From CADEED01 sp963839685 (GTDB lineage Bacteria; Pseudomonadota; Gammaproteobacteria; Steroidobacterales; Steroidobacteraceae): a stretch of 64,000 nucleotides of DNA. The notes beneath the pieces were generated by a model that did not search any database, was not told the origin of the DNA, and worked only from the letters and a program-made list of their open reading frames with translations. Positions within the stretch are counted from its first letter, which is position 1, and every line of letters begins with the position of its first letter. Positions 8,192-19,550 of this stretch are shown piece after piece. The position numbers were made by a program, and so were the translations under genes. The stretch spans positions 682,001 to 746,000 of the forward strand of contig CAWIVS010000011.1 of NCBI GenBank assembly GCA_963839685.1, written 5' to 3'.

Positions 8192-9772
8192 ATGAGTGCC
8201 GCCATTGACCGCAAGTTCGAACAAACCCTGGCGGCGCTGATCAATAGCGGCGAGCCCGAAATCATCCAGGGTGGCCGCAAGGGCGTCGAGAAGGAGTCGC
8301 TGCGCGTGACGCCCGACGGGCGTATCGCGCAGACCCCGCATCCCCGCGCCCTTGGCTCGGCGCTCACCAACGAAAACATCACCACCGACTATTCGGAGGC
8401 GCTGATCGAGCTGGTGTCGCCGACCTTCCGCACTTCCTGGGAGCTGTTGCAATACCTGCTCGACCTGCACCAGTTCGTCTACCAGCACCTCGGCGACGAG
8501 TTGTTATGGGCGACATCGATGCCGTCGATCATCGACGGTGATGCCAGCATTCCTATCGCCCAATTCGGCAGGTCGAACGTCGGCCGCATGAAGACGGTGT
8601 ATCGCGAGGGGCTCGGGGTCCGTTACGGCCGCATGATGCAGGCCATTTCCGGCGTGCATTACAACTACTCGTTCCCGGTGAGCATGTGGGAGCCATGGGC
8701 GGATCTCGTGCAGTCGCGGGTTCGCGGCCAGCAGTTCATTTCCGAACGTTACTTCCACCTGCTGCGCAACTATCGCCGCCACGGCTGGATCGTGCTGTAC
8801 CTGTTCGGCGTCTCGCCGGTGGTGTGCAACAGCTTCCTGCGTGGCCGCAACGTGACACTGCCACGCCTGTCGGCGGACACCTCCTACGAGCCGTACGCGA
8901 CAAGCTTGCGCATGAGCGATCTCGGCTATCGCAATCGCAACCAGGCGGGCCTGTCGGTGTCGGTCAACAGTCTCGACGAATACGTGCGCGACCTGTCGCG
9001 CGCGATCACCACGCTGCACGAGCCGTACGAGAAGTTAGGCGTGAAGGTCGACGGGCAATACCGCCAGCTCAACGCCAACATCCTGCAGATCGAAAACGAG
9101 TACTACAGCTTCATCCGTCCGAAACGCGTGGCGCGCTCCGGCGAACGCCCCACCAAGGCGCTGCTGCGCGCCGGCGTCGAATACGTGGAGGTGCGCGCAC
9201 TCGACGTGAGCGCCTTCGATCCGGTGGGTGTCAACCAGAACAAGATGCGATTCCTGGAGGTGTTTCTCGCGTTGTGCCTGATGAAGGACTCGGCGCCGAT
9301 CGACGTCTCGGAGCAGGACGTGCTGGACGCCAATCACGTGACCGTGGCGCGACGCGGCCGCGAGCCGGGGCTGATGCTCAAACGCGATGGACGTGCGACA
9401 CCGATGCAGGGCTGGGCGCGGGAACTCGTCGATTCGATGCAGGGCATCGCCGAAGTGTTCGATCGCGGCGATGCGTCCAGGCCGTATTCCGCGGCGCTGG
9501 CGGTGCAGGCCGCGAAAATCAGCGACGTCACGCTCACGCCTTCGGCGCGCATGCTGGCGGAACTCGAGTCGACGCAGGAATCCTTCTTCGACCTGGCGTT
9601 GCGCATGTCACGATTGCACAAGGAATATTTCCTTGCTTTGTACCCCCCGAACGTCGAGCGCCAGGCGGAGTTTCGCGCCGAGGCTGAAGAGTCCCTAAGG
9701 GCGCAGGCCAGGATCGAATCGACGGATAGAATGAGTTTCGAGCAATACCTGGCGGAGTACGCGGCCGGCTGA
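8192..9772 (+). CDS. gshA: Glutamate-cysteine ligase
   Basis: A 526-residue group-1 gamma-glutamylcysteine synthetase, the first and rate-limiting enzyme of glutathione synthesis (ATP + Glu + Cys). Recognisable blocks are GRKGVEKESLRV near the start, SGVHYNYSFP around residue 155, ADTSYEPYATSLRMSDLGY, the LNANILQIENEYY block and YVEVRALDVSAFDP around residue 330. ATG 8192 is used because the preceding codons in the same frame are not family-like. Full length, no breaks. Typical of gamma- and some betaproteobacteria. Confidence 0.95.
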   Translation: MSAAIDRKFEQTLAALINSGEPEIIQGGRKGVEKESLRVTPDGRIAQTPHPRALGSALTNENITTDYSEALIELVSPTFRTSWELLQYLLDLHQFVYQHLGDELLWATSMPSIIDGDASIPIAQFGRSNVGRMKTVYREGLGVRYGRMMQAISGVHYNYSFPVSMWEPWADLVQSRVRGQQFISERYFHLLRNYRRHGWIVLYLFGVSPVVCNSFLRGRNVTLPRLSADTSYEPYATSLRMSDLGYRNRNQAGLSVSVNSLDEYVRDLSRAITTLHEPYEKLGVKVDGQYRQLNANILQIENEYYSFIRPKRVARSGERPTKALLRAGVEYVEVRALDVSAFDPVGVNQNKMRFLEVFLALCLMKDSAPIDVSEQDVLDANHVTVARRGREPGLMLKRDGRATPMQGWARELVDSMQGIAEVFDRGDASRPYSAALAVQAAKISDVTLTPSARMLAELESTQESFFDLALRMSRLHKEYFLALYPPNVERQAEFRAEAEESLRAQARIESTDRMSFEQYLAEYAAG

Positions 9773-9864
9773 AAGTGTGACGCAGGTCTTATCTCTTTAC
9801 ATATGCGGAAAACATCGTTCGCAAGACGTTAGTTTTTAACAAATGAAGTACTAGAATCCCTGCC

Positions 9865-9877
9865 AGACCAAAGGTCT
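9865..9877 (+). promoter_or_regulatory. Short dyad in the leader of the 9895 gene
   Basis: AGACC-AAA-GGTCT lies 17 bases before the ATG at 9895, just upstream of the AGGGAA ribosome-binding site, within an unusually AT-rich 120-base gap after gshA. It may be an operator or a small leader hairpin. The gap itself probably holds the promoter for the small gene downstream; no clear -35/-10 pair was assigned. Confidence 0.35.
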
Positions 9878-9894
9878 AATGTTCAGGGAACGAC

Positions 9895-10095
9895 ATGAAA
9901 ACTAAAAACCAGACCGAGCAGGAGCTGTTCGAGTTGGCGGTGACAAAAGCGGCGAATGATGACGGAGCATCCCCGGCGGATCTGCGAGAAGGGATCGTGG
10001 CTGTCCGCAAGCAGGCGTGGAGTCCGTTCGAAGTCTGGCGCACGCGCGTGAAGACGCCGGCGCAGCCCAGTCGCAGCGAGTCAGCTCCAATCTAG
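9895..10095 (+). CDS. Small hypothetical protein (66 aa)
   Basis: A short open frame with a good AGGGAA ribosome-binding site and an ATG start. The predicted protein is acidic at its N-terminal half (EQELFELAVTKAANDDG) and basic at its C-terminus; no signal peptide, membrane segment or recognised motif. The AT-rich upstream region and RBS make translation plausible. It precedes a diguanylate cyclase gene by 96 bases, but functional association is speculative. Confidence 0.5.
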   Translation: MKTKNQTEQELFELAVTKAANDDGASPADLREGIVAVRKQAWSPFEVWRTRVKTPAQPSRSESAPI

Positions 10096-10106
10096 AGCGG
10101 TCGCCT

Positions 10107-10181
10107 GGCAGTTGCGAAGCAACTGCCGAACACATACAAAGCACTCTGGTCCCCAGAGAGGGTCTTCGCAGGCTCGCGAAG
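10107..10181 (+). promoter_or_regulatory. Three tandem hairpins ahead of the diguanylate cyclase gene
   Basis: Between 10096 and 10192 three perfect inverted repeats follow one another: GGCAGTTGC-GAA-GCAACTGCC (10107-10127), CTCTGG-TCC-CCAGAG (10144-10158) and CTTCGC-N6-GCGAAG (10164-10181). None is followed by a U-run, so they are not classic terminators. They form a structured leader ending about 10 bases before the start codon and could cover its ribosome-binding site. It does not match the c-di-GMP riboswitch sequences I know. Confidence 0.45.
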
Positions 10182-10191
10182 CTTGGCGCCC

Positions 10192-11434
10192 ATGAAAACT
10201 TCGTCGCCCAATCGCACGGACGCCGCACGTCTGCTGGTCAGCGGCTTCCGCCTGCTGCGTTTCCCTGAACCGCTCGAGTCGGAATTCCGCGCCGAGCATC
10301 GCGCGCGCCTGCGCACCTGGAACCGGCTCGCCATCATCGTCTCGGCGTGCACCGTCACCGGCTTTGCCATCCTCGATCACATGGTGCTTTCTGCGGAGCA
10401 TTCACGCGTCGCCAACATGGTGCGCTTCGGCATGCATGTGCCCGCGGTCCTGTTGATGCTGGTGTGCACGTCAAAGCGTTTTTACGACCGGTGGTATGAC
10501 CTCGGCATCAGCATCATCGCGCCGGTGTTCGGAATCGGCACGGTCATCATGGCCGCGTCCTCGCCACCCGGGGAAGTTCCACTCATCGGCGGCCGCCTGC
10601 TGCTGGCCGCCTTCTTCTTCTATTACATGGTGGGCTTGCGGCTGCGTGAAGCATTGCGCGCCAACCTCATCGTATTCGCAGCGCTGGGCATCGCGGGCCT
10701 GCTCGGCACCATGCCCAGCCGATACCGCGACCTACATCATGTTCACGCTGTTCTGCGCCAACATCATCGGCGGCGCCGGCTCGTACGCCCTGGAACACGC
10801 AAACCGCAAGGCGTTTCTCGAGCATCGCCAGCTCACCGACGTCGCGACCCACGACGGGCTCACCCGGCTGCTGAACCGCGCGGCCTTCGAGGACCAGGTG
10901 CGCCGCGTCTGGCAGCAGGCGCAAAGTGACCGGCAGTCGGTCGGCGTGATCATGATCGACCTCGACGACTTCAAGGCCTACAACGATCGCTACGGGCATG
11001 TCGCGGGCGACGACTGCCTGCGACGCGTATGTTCCGCGCTGCGCGACGTGGCGCGCCGCCGCCCGCTCGATTTCGTGGCGCGGTATGGCGGCGAGGAACT
11101 GATCGCGGTGCTTTACGGCGCCGACCGGGCCTACGGCGAGAGCATCGCGCGCAATCTGCTGACCGCGGTTCGCGAACTGCGCATTCCACACGACAGCTCG
11201 CAGACTCAACCGTACGTGACCGTCAGCGTGGGTGTGGTGGCGGTCGATGCCTATCGCATGGCGAGCCATGACGCGGCGGTCGAGCTCGCCGACCAGGCGC
11301 TGTATGAAGCCAAGAACCAGGGCCGCGATCGTCACGTGGCGCTCGATCCGGACGCGGTGCGCGCAGATCCACGCGCGGCCGCCGCGCCGCGCAGCGGCGA
11401 ATCGGACGGGCTCCGCGAAGTCGCAGGTAGTTAG
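10192..11434 (+). CDS. Membrane-bound GGDEF diguanylate cyclase (one frameshift)
   Basis: About 413 residues once joined. The N-terminal half (ATG 10192) holds five to six hydrophobic segments, a membrane sensor of MASE type. The C-terminal half is a GGDEF domain with catalytic GGEEL and, five residues before it, an RPLD that fits the RxxD inhibitory site, so product inhibition by c-di-GMP is expected. It synthesises c-di-GMP from two GTP. The frame breaks at about 10725-10735, where one extra C in CGCGACCTAC restores a continuous reading. The preceding leader carries three hairpins. Sensor ligand unknown. Confidence 0.82.
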
Positions 11435-11440
11435 GCCACG

Positions 11441-12457
11441 TCACTGGCGATAGATCGCGACCTCGTTGCGCCCCTTCGAGGTGCGCACGCCGCGGAACAT
11501 TCCCTCGCTGTTGAATTCGAGCACGATCTCGCCGGCGGGATCGATGGCGATGACGCCGCCATTTCCGCCGAGTTTCTTCATCTTGCCGTTGAGCACGTTC
11601 TCCACCGCCTGCGCCAGCGGGAGCTTCAGGTATTCGACCTGCGCGCAGATGTCGTGTGCGACCACGGTGCGGATGAAATATTCGCCATGCCCGGTGGCGG
11701 ACACCGCGCAGCTGGCGTTGTTGGCGTAGGTGCCCGCGCCAATGATGGGAGAGTCGCCGACCCGACCCCAGCGCTTGCCGGTCATGCCGCCCGTGGAGGT
11801 CGCGGCCGCCAGGTTTCCCGACAGGTCCAGCGCCACCGCGCCCACGGTGCCGAAGGCTTCGAGCTCGTTTTCGCGCGCGATTTCGCCGCGCAGATTGCGC
11901 TCCAGCTGGCGCTGGCGGGCCGGCGTCCGGAAATACTCGTTGGACACCATCTCCACGCCCTGCAGCCTGGCGAATTCCTCGGCACCGGCGCCGACCAGCA
12001 TCACGTGCGGTGACTTGTCCATGATCAGCCGCGCGAGGTCGATCGGATTCTTCACGTGTTGCAGCCCGGTCACGGCACCTGCCGCCAGCGTCTTGCCATC
12101 CATGAGCGAGGCATCGAGCTCGGCCACGCCGTCGCGATTCAGGACAGCGCCGCGTCCGGCGTTGAACAGCGGGTTGTCCTCGAGAACCCGGACCGCGGCG
12201 CTGGTGGCATCGAGACTGGCGCCACCGCGAGCCAGCACCGCATAACCGGCATCCAGGGCCTCTTGAAGTGCCGCCCGATAATCCTTTTCCTGCGCCGGAC
12301 TCATGTCGTCGCGAGACAGTGTTCCGGCTCCACCATGAATGGCGATCGCGAACATCTTTCCTCCGGATGCGGTGGTGGCGAGATCGCCGGCGCGCACAAC
12401 ACAAGTGCACGTGAGCGTTATCAGCACCGCAATGGTAACTATTCGGCACGTCCCCAT
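11441..12457 (-). CDS. iaaA: Isoaspartyl peptidase/L-asparaginase (plant-type Ntn hydrolase)
   Basis: A 338-residue proenzyme with a signal peptide (IVTIAVLITLTCTCVVRAG) followed by the family start FAIAIHGGAG. Self-cleavage is expected before Thr204 in EAFGTVGAVALD, generating the catalytic N-terminal threonine; GGMTGKRWGRVGDSPIIGAGTY downstream supplies the substrate pocket. It hydrolyses beta-aspartyl dipeptides and asparagine, here in the periplasm. Start ATG is preceded by AGGAG at 8 bases. It is divergent from pyruvate carboxylase (60-base gap) and convergent with the cyclase gene. Confidence 0.92.
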   Translation of the reverse strand: MGTCRIVTIAVLITLTCTCVVRAGDLATTASGGKMFAIAIHGGAGTLSRDDMSPAQEKDYRAALQEALDAGYAVLARGGASLDATSAAVRVLEDNPLFNAGRGAVLNRDGVAELDASLMDGKTLAAGAVTGLQHVKNPIDLARLIMDKSPHVMLVGAGAEEFARLQGVEMVSNEYFRTPARQRQLERNLRGEIARENELEAFGTVGAVALDLSGNLAAATSTGGMTGKRWGRVGDSPIIGAGTYANNASCAVSATGHGEYFIRTVVAHDICAQVEYLKLPLAQAVENVLNGKMKKLGGNGGVIAIDPAGEIVLEFNSEGMFRGVRTSKGRNEVAIYRQ

Positions 12458-12517
12458 TTTTTCGGCTCCTGCGGCTATGCTTCACCGCCTCCGGAATCAT
12501 ATTAGAAGAAACCATTC

Positions 12518-15500
12518 ATGCTGACTCGTATCCGCAGCCTGCTGGTTGCCAACCGCGGCGAAATCGCCATTCGTGTCATGCGCGCCGCCAGCGAGCTGGG
12601 TATCCGCACTATCGCGATTTACTCGCAGGAAGACCGGTTTTCACTGCACCGTACCAAGGCCGACGAGGCGTATCTCGTCGGGCGTGGCAAGGCGCCCGTG
12701 GATGCTTACCTGGACATCGAGGACATCCTGCGCATCGCCATCGAAGCGAAAGCCGATGCGATTCACCCGGGCTACGGTTTTCTCTCGGAGAACCCGGATT
12801 TCGTCGAGGCGTGCAACCGCGAGGGCGTGACCTTCGTCGGTCCCACCCCCGAAATCATGCGCACCCTCGGCAACAAGGTGGCGGCGCGAAATCTGGCGAC
12901 CTCGGCCGGCGTGCCGGTCATGCCGGCCACACCGGCACTGCCCGCCGACCTCGAAATCTGCAAGAAGCAGGCGGCCAAGGTCGGTTACCCGGTGATGTTG
13001 AAAGCGAGCTGGGGCGGCGGCGGGCGAGGCATGCGGGTCATCGAAAGCGACGCGCAGCTCGCCGAACTGCTGCCCGTGGCGCGACGCGAGGCCAAGGCCG
13101 CTTTCGGCAATGACGAGGTATATCTCGAAAAGCTGGTGCGCAACGCGCGGCACATCGAAGTGCAGATCCTCGGCGACACGCACGGCAACCTGGTGCATCT
13201 GTACGAGCGCGACTGCACGGTGCAGCGGCGCAACCAGAAAGTCGTGGAGCGCGCACCGGCCGCCTTCCTGACGACCGAGCAGCGTAATGAACTGTGCGGC
13301 TACGCGCTCCAGATCGGCAACGCGGTGAAGTACCGCAATGCGGGCACGGTCGAATTCCTGCAGGACGCCGGGACCGGCAAGTTCTATTTCATCGAGGTGA
13401 ATCCGCGCATCCAGGTGGAGCACACCGTCACCGAGGCCGTGACCGGCATCGACCTCGTGAAGGCCCAGATACGCATCGCCGACGGCGCGAAGATCGGCGA
13501 GGACGCCAGCGGTGTGCCGCCGCAGCAGCACATCTACGTGACCTCGCATGCGCTGCAGTGTCGCGTGACCACGGAGGATCCGGAGAACAACTTCGCGCCG
13601 GACTACGGCAAGATCACCGCGTATCGTTCGCCGGCCGGTTTCGGCATAAGGCTCGACGCCGGCACCGCCTATGCCGGCGCAATCCTCACGCGTTCGTACG
13701 ATTCGATGCTGGTGAAGGTCACGGCCTGGGCGCCGAATCCCATCGAGGCCATCGCCCGCATGCATCGCGCATTATGGGAGTTCCGCATCCGCGGCGTGGC
13801 CACCAACCTGCGTTTCCTCGACCAGGTCATCACGCATCCGAAGTTCGCCCACGGCGACTACACCACCAAGTTCATCGACGAGACGCCCGAGCTGTTCAAG
13901 TGGGAGAAGAAGCGCGACCGCGCCACGCGCATCCTCACCTTCATCGGCGACGTCATCGTCAACGGCAATCCGGAGGTGAAGGGTCGCCAGCGGCCCAAGC
14001 AGATGGCGCTGGCGCGGCTGCCGAAGGTCAACGTGTCCAAGGCGCCGCCGCCGGGAACCAAGCAGAAGTTCGACGAGCTCGGGCCCGAGGGTTTCGCAAA
14101 ATGGATGCTGGATCAGAAGCAGGTGCTGATCACCGACACGACGATGCGCGACGCGCACCAGTCGCTGCTGGCCACGCGCATGCGTCAGCCGGACATGACT
14201 GCCATTGCGCCGTACTACGCGCACCTGATGCCGCAGTTGTTCTCGATGGAATGCTGGGGCGGCGCGACCTTCGATGTGGCGATGCGTTTCCTGAAGGAGG
14301 ACCCGTGGTCGCGCCTCGAGCAATTCCGCTCAGGCATGCCCAACCTGCTGCTGCAGATGTTGCTCCGTTCGGCGAATGCCGTCGGCTACACGAACTACCC
14401 CGACAACGTGGTGCGTACCTTCGTGAAGCAGGCGGCCAGTCTCGGGCGTGGACCTGTTCCGCGTCTTCGATTCGCTCAACTGGGTCGAGAACATGCGCGT
14501 GGCCATCGATGCGGTGCGCGAAACCGGCAAGCTCTGCGAAGCGGCTATCTGCTACACCGGTAACCTGCACTCGCCCGACGAGAAAAAGTACACGCTGGAC
14601 TACTACCTCGAGATGGGTCGCGCGCTCAAGAACGCGGGTACCCACATCATCGGCATCAAGGACATGGCGGGACTGTGCCAGCCGAGCGCGGCATATACGC
14701 TGGTCAAGTCGCTCAAGGATGAGCTCGGGCTGCCGGTGCATTTCCACACCCACGACACCTCGGGGATCGCGGCCGCCAGCGTGCTGGCGGCGGTGGCCGC
14801 CGGCGTGGATGCGGTCGATGGCGCGCTGGACGCCATGAGCGGACTCACGTCCCAGCCGAATCTGGGCTCGATCGTCGAAGCGCTGCGTTACTCCCCGCGC
14901 GACACGGGTATCGATCCGGCCAACCTGCGCATGATTTCCGCGTACTGGGAACAGGTGCGCAAGAACTACCTGGCTTTCGAAAGCGACATCCGTGCGGGAG
15001 CCTCCGAGGTGTATGTGCACGGCATGCCCGGGGGTCAATACACCAACCTCAAGGAACAGGCGCGCTCGGTGGGTCTCGATGACTCGCGCTGGCCGGAGGT
15101 GGCCCAGGCGTACGCCGACGTCAACCAGATGTTTGGCGACATCGTGAAGGTCACACCGTCGTCCAAGGTCATCGGGGATCTCGCGTTGCTGATGGTGTCG
15201 AGCGGACTCACCAAGGATCAGGTGCTCGATCCCGACGTCGAAGTGGCATTTCCGGAGTCGGTGGTGCAGATGTTGCGCGGTGACCTCGGTCAACCCGCGG
15301 GCGGCTGGCCACCCGGTCTGCAGAAGAAAGTGCTCAAGGGCGCGAAGCCACTGACGACGCGTCCCGGTGCGGCCATGGAGCCCATGGATCTGGGAGAGGA
15401 GCGCAGCAAACTGACCGAGAAACTCGGGCGCGCGGCCACGGACACGCAGTTTGCGTCCTACCTGATGTATCCGAAGGTGTTCCTCGATTACGCCCGCGAT

Positions 15501-15968
15501 CGTGCGGCATACGGCGACTGCGCCATCTTGCCCACGCCGGTGTTCTTCTACGGCATGGACCCGGGCGACGAAGTCTCGGTGGATATCGAACGCGGCAAGA
15601 CGCTGATCGTGCGTTTCGTGGCGGTATCGGAAGTGCGTGACGACGGCACGCGCCAGGTGTTCTTCGAACTGAACGGACAGCCACGCTCGATCATCGTGAC
15701 CGACCGCTCGCAGGTCGCGAAGCGTCCGCCACAGCGCAAGATGGAACCGGGCAACGCCAAACACGTCGGTGCACCCATGCCCGGCACCATCGCCACCGTG
15801 AAGACCATCGTCGGCAAGAAAGTCGCCAAGGGCGACCTGCTGCTGACCATGGAGGCGATGAAGATGGAGACCAGCGTGCGCGCCGAAGCAGACGGAACGG
15901 TCGCCGAAGTACTGGCGAAGCCCGGGTTGCAGGTGGATGCGAAGGACCTGCTCGTCGTGCTGAGCTAA
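12518..15968 (+). CDS. pyc: Pyruvate carboxylase, single chain (one frameshift)
   Basis: About 1,149 residues after joining. Order: biotin carboxylase (residues 1-460, with ATP-grasp GGGGRGMR and the VNPRIQVEHTVTE segment), carboxyltransferase starting at ITDTTMRDAHQSLLATR (about 545), a conserved PYC/OADA region and a C-terminal biotinyl domain with EAMKME carrying the biotinylated Lys. It makes oxaloacetate from pyruvate and bicarbonate. The frame breaks at 14444-14446, where CTCGGGCGTGGAC has one G too many; removing it gives ...LGVDLFRVFDSLNW without gap. The break inside such an important enzyme is probably a sequence error. Confidence 0.93.
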
Positions 15969-16337
15969 CTACCTGGCGACGCGGGGACGCAATTGCGCTT
16001 TTCCTGGCCGGCGAGGGTGAACGTGGCTTGCTCGCCCTTGCTCCAGAACTCGTTGCCTTGGCTGTCGGCATAACGCGCACCCGAAGCCGATTCGACCTGC
16101 GGCAGCGTGAGCGGGCCGGCGGCGTAAGACAGGTCCACGGCGCTGACACCATCAAATGTCGCCTTCACCGCAAGGTCGCCGCATTGATAAGAATGCGATG
16201 GCATTGCGACCGTACCGGCCGGCGCGCTGGCTGGCGGGTGCAGCGGCAGCCGCCGGTGTCGCGGGCTCGCCGGATCGCTGGCAGCCGCCCAGCGTGAGCA
16301 AGGCAACCAGCATCGACATGACTGACAAACCGCGCAT
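15965..16337 (-). CDS. MliC-like lysozyme inhibitor lipoprotein (one frameshift)
   Basis: About 123 residues. From ATG 16337 a lipoprotein signal peptide ends in the lipobox TLGGC, then an Ala/Pro-rich linker. After a +1 shift near 16225 the frame reads an MliC domain: HSYQCGDLAVKATFDG, then FWSKGEQATFTLAGQ and a final NC pair. MliC proteins inhibit C-type lysozyme at the cell envelope. Its stop overlaps the pyruvate carboxylase stop (CTAA). It lies 19 bases after the GH35 gene on the same strand. Confidence 0.75.
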
Positions 16338-16356
16338 CGTGCACCTCTCTTGACCG

Positions 16357-17986
16357 CTAGCGATAACGATACAACCGTACTCTCTGGATCTGGGGCTTGC
16401 CTGGCGGCAGGCGGATGTGCCGTCCCTGGTGGGTCTGATCGCCATTGAGCCTGCGCCCGGGTTGCCATTTGCCCTGCGCATCGAAGACGCCTTCCTCCGC
16501 GATGTCGATACCGACCAGCGGCGGGCCGTCGCCGGCGCCCTTGAAGGTGACCGTGATGCCTTGACCGGCGAACCAGAAATCCTCGCCGCCCGCATGCATC
16601 AACAGGCCGCCGTGGTTGGCGATGGTCTGCTGGTCGCGCGGCGTCCACGGATCGATGAAGGTCACCGTGAATTCGAAACCCGCCATCGCGGTTTTGGCAG
16701 GTGCCTCGTTGACGGTTCCGTCCTCCGCGATGAGCGCGCGAAAGCCCGCCATGCGCTCCTTGCCACGGTTCGCGAGAATCAGCGGCGTCAACTGCCCGAG
16801 TACCTGGTAGGTCTGCGACAACGCATTCGGCGCATCGCCGAGGGACTCGATGGAAAAGGGCGAGAATCCCAGCGAATCCAGCTCTCCGAAAGAGAAGAAC
16901 GCATTCGCGGGGCCCTGTGGATTGGTGGCGTTGTTGGCCTCGGGAATGAACAGCATGTTGTCGGCGCGTTCGTAGCGCGCCGCGAGCTGCGAGAAATTGG
17001 GGAAGTAGATGTCGGGCGCGAGGAAGTCGAGCGACGGCGCGCCGGCCTTCCACACGTCGAGCAGGTGCGGCAGCGGCCCGCCGCTCGGATATTCACCCGG
17101 CTTGCGGCCGGTGCGATTCAACGCAACGTTCGCGTACATCGGAATGTCATAGCGCGACTTGCCGGCCTTGACCAGGGCCTCGACAAAGCGGGCGTAGTGC
17201 CAGGCAGTGAATACCTCCTGGCCCCATTCATCATCACCGAACACCTGTGCCCAGCTGCCGGAGGATTTGCTGCCGCTTTTCTGCCAGCGCTCGCGTAGTT
17301 CTGGCTCCAGCTGTTCGGCGCGACCGGCGACGGCAGCCATCAACTCCTTCGGCACGGGACCGTTGAATGCCCGGTCGGCCACCGCACCACGTTCGCGCGC
17401 GATGGGCAACATGCCGATCTCGTTTTCCACCTGCACCATGATCACGGTGTTGTCGCGTGCGTCGCTCTTCGCGAGATAACCCATGAACTCAGCAAATGCG
17501 CGTGCGTCAGCACCGAGAGTCGCCTTCGAAAAGGCCGAGAGAATTTCGACGCTTGCACCACTGGCGAGCTGGGCGCGCGGGAATCGTTCTGGATCGCGTT
17601 TCACCCATGACGGCACGTAGGTCGACATGCTGTTCTTCCACGCGCCGAACCACAGGATCACCAGTTTCAGATCATGCGCGCGCGCATCGCGCAGCAGCGC
17701 ATCCACCGAGCTCCAGTCGTATTTGCCTTCGGTGGGCTCGATGAGCTCCCAGTAGACAGGCGCGAGCACAGTGTTGAGGTTCATGGTTCGCAGCCGCGGC
17801 CAGTGCGGCTTCATGTAGTCCGCGCTCGAGGCGCTGGAATTGCCGAGCTCGCCGCCAAGCACCAGGAATGGCTGGTCGTGCACCAGCAGCTGCTGCGTGC
17901 TGCCGTGTTTCTCCAGGCGCGGCGGAGCGGCGAAGGCCGTGACCGCGCTCAGCCAGCGCGGCCGCGAAGAAGTGATAGATTCTCAC
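16357..17986 (-). CDS. GH35-type beta-galactosidase with C-terminal DUF5597 domain (frameshift in signal peptide)
   Basis: About 540 residues. The body (from about 17930) begins RLEKHGSTQQLLV and FLVLGGELGNSS, as in the exported GH35 enzymes of Cellvibrio/Xanthomonas type. Acid/base Glu is in VQVENEIGM (about residue 150 of the body) and the nucleophile Glu in FIPEANN (about 320). The C-terminal 170 residues form the DUF5597 beta-domain. The N-terminal signal peptide starts at GTG 17986 (VRIYHFFAAALA) and joins the body through a +1 shift near 17940-17950. It probably removes galactosyl residues from plant xyloglucan or related glycans. Confidence 0.85.
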
Positions 17987-18028
17987 GCGCCGGATGCTAG
18001 CAAACACGGCGCGACACGACGCGCCGAG

Positions 18029-19450
18029 TCACTTCTGGTTGGCGTAACTCTGGATCAGCTCGTACAGGAAATCGCGGCCGATGAGCAGCGACTCAACGCC
18101 GACATACTCATTGAGTCCGTGAATGTTCCCGAGATCCGGCCCGATGAAGATCGGCATGATGCCGTAAGTCGGAATGCCGACGGCATTGAAGTACGCGCCG
18201 TCCGTGCCGCCGGACTGCAACACTGGCACGATGGGAACACCCGGGGAAATACTTTGCGGTGAGTTTCTCAAGCGGACTCCATGATGGCGCGCGTCAGCGG
18301 CGGTACCGGAGGATTCTCATTGCGGACTTCGAGCGTGGCTCACCTTCACCTCGGTGTCCGCTGCCAGTTCCTCGAGCTTGCGGCGCACCTCCTCGCGATC
18401 GACGCCGGGAAAAATGCGGCAGTTCACGTTGGCGCGCGCACGCTGCGGCAGCGCATTGGTCGCGTGGCCGGCGTCGAGCATGGTGGCCACGCAGGTGGTG
18501 CGCAGCGTCGCGTTCCATGACGGATCCTTCGCCGAGACCATCGGCAATCGCGGCGGTGTCTGCCGGATTCGCGAGGAAGGCGCGCATCGCGTCCGCGATG
18601 TCCTTCGCACCCTTGGCGTCCTGGATCTTCGCCATCGCGGTGAAATAGGCGCGGTTGCCATCGTTGAACTGCGCCGGGAAATTCGTAGCTGGCAATGCGG
18701 GTAAGCGCCCCGGCCAGGTGGGTAGATGGCGTTGTTCTTGACGGGACGCGAGCTGTGCCCGCCCGGGTTCGTCACCTCGAGGCGGAAATTCTGCGACGTC
18801 TTCTCGCCTGCCTGGATCTGCAACGCTACGCGCTTGCCGGCCGCATCCAGCTCGCCCCAGGCGCCTTCGTTCACGGCGAAGGCGGCATCGACGAGCTCAC
18901 GGCGGTTTTCGATCAACCACTGCGCACCATTGAGCGCACTGTTGGTTTCCTCGCCGCAGGTGAGCGCGAGCTTGATCGTGCGGCGCGGCTTGAATTTCGC
19001 CGTGCGCAGCCGCGCCAGCGAATCCACGAAGATCGCGGCCTCGGCCTTGTCGTCGACCACGCCGCGCGCGTAGAACTTGCCGTCCTCTTCGATGAGCGTG
19101 AACGGATCGCGGGTCCAGTCCTCGCGTTTCGCTTCGACCACGTCGATGTGCGCCAGCAGCAGCATCGCCTTGAGCTTGGGATCACGTCCGGGATAGACCG
19201 CGACCAGTCCGCCTTCCTTCGGATGGCCCGGCGGCACAAAGATCTCGAGTTCGCTCTTTGCGAACCCCGCCGCTTCGAGGTGCGCCGCCATGCGTTGCGC
19301 GGCGAGTGTGCAGTCACCCGCGGACAGCGAGGTGTTGGTCTCCACCAGCTCTTTGTAGAGCGCGCGGAATTCGGTTTCGCCCGCATGCGGGGCGGCCACA
19401 ACGGACGAACCAAGCGCCAGCATCACGCTGGCGGCTGCGAGTGTCTTCAC
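18029..19450 (-). CDS. Exported M20/M25/M40 family metallopeptidase (several frameshifts)
   Basis: About 473 residues. GTG 19450 follows AGGAG and starts a signal peptide (AAASVMLALGSSVVA). Zinc-site motifs are present: LLAHIDVVEAKREDW, GVVDDKAE and TCGEETNSALNG with the catalytic Glu, then NPGGHSSRPVK. The reading then changes frame near 18710 and 18690, again near 18530, and three more times between 18320 and 18240, each explained by one extra base. It ends in the family C-terminus GIPTYGIMPIF and HGLNEYVGVESL. Members are exported carboxypeptidases or dipeptidases; substrate unknown. It lies upstream of the GH35 gene on the same strand. Confidence 0.82.
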
Positions 19451-19550
19451 GCGGAATCTCCTGGAAAACTGGCGGGGCATGGCACCCCGCCCATCCTAAC
19501 AGCTGCAATTTCTTGCCGGCGCCCAGTCCATCGAGGCACGCAACGGCAGG

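Noticed and set aside
10096..10191. c-di-GMP riboswitch before the diguanylate cyclase gene
   Set aside because: The stems do not match the GEMM-I or GEMM-II conserved sequences, so only a generic structured leader is claimed.
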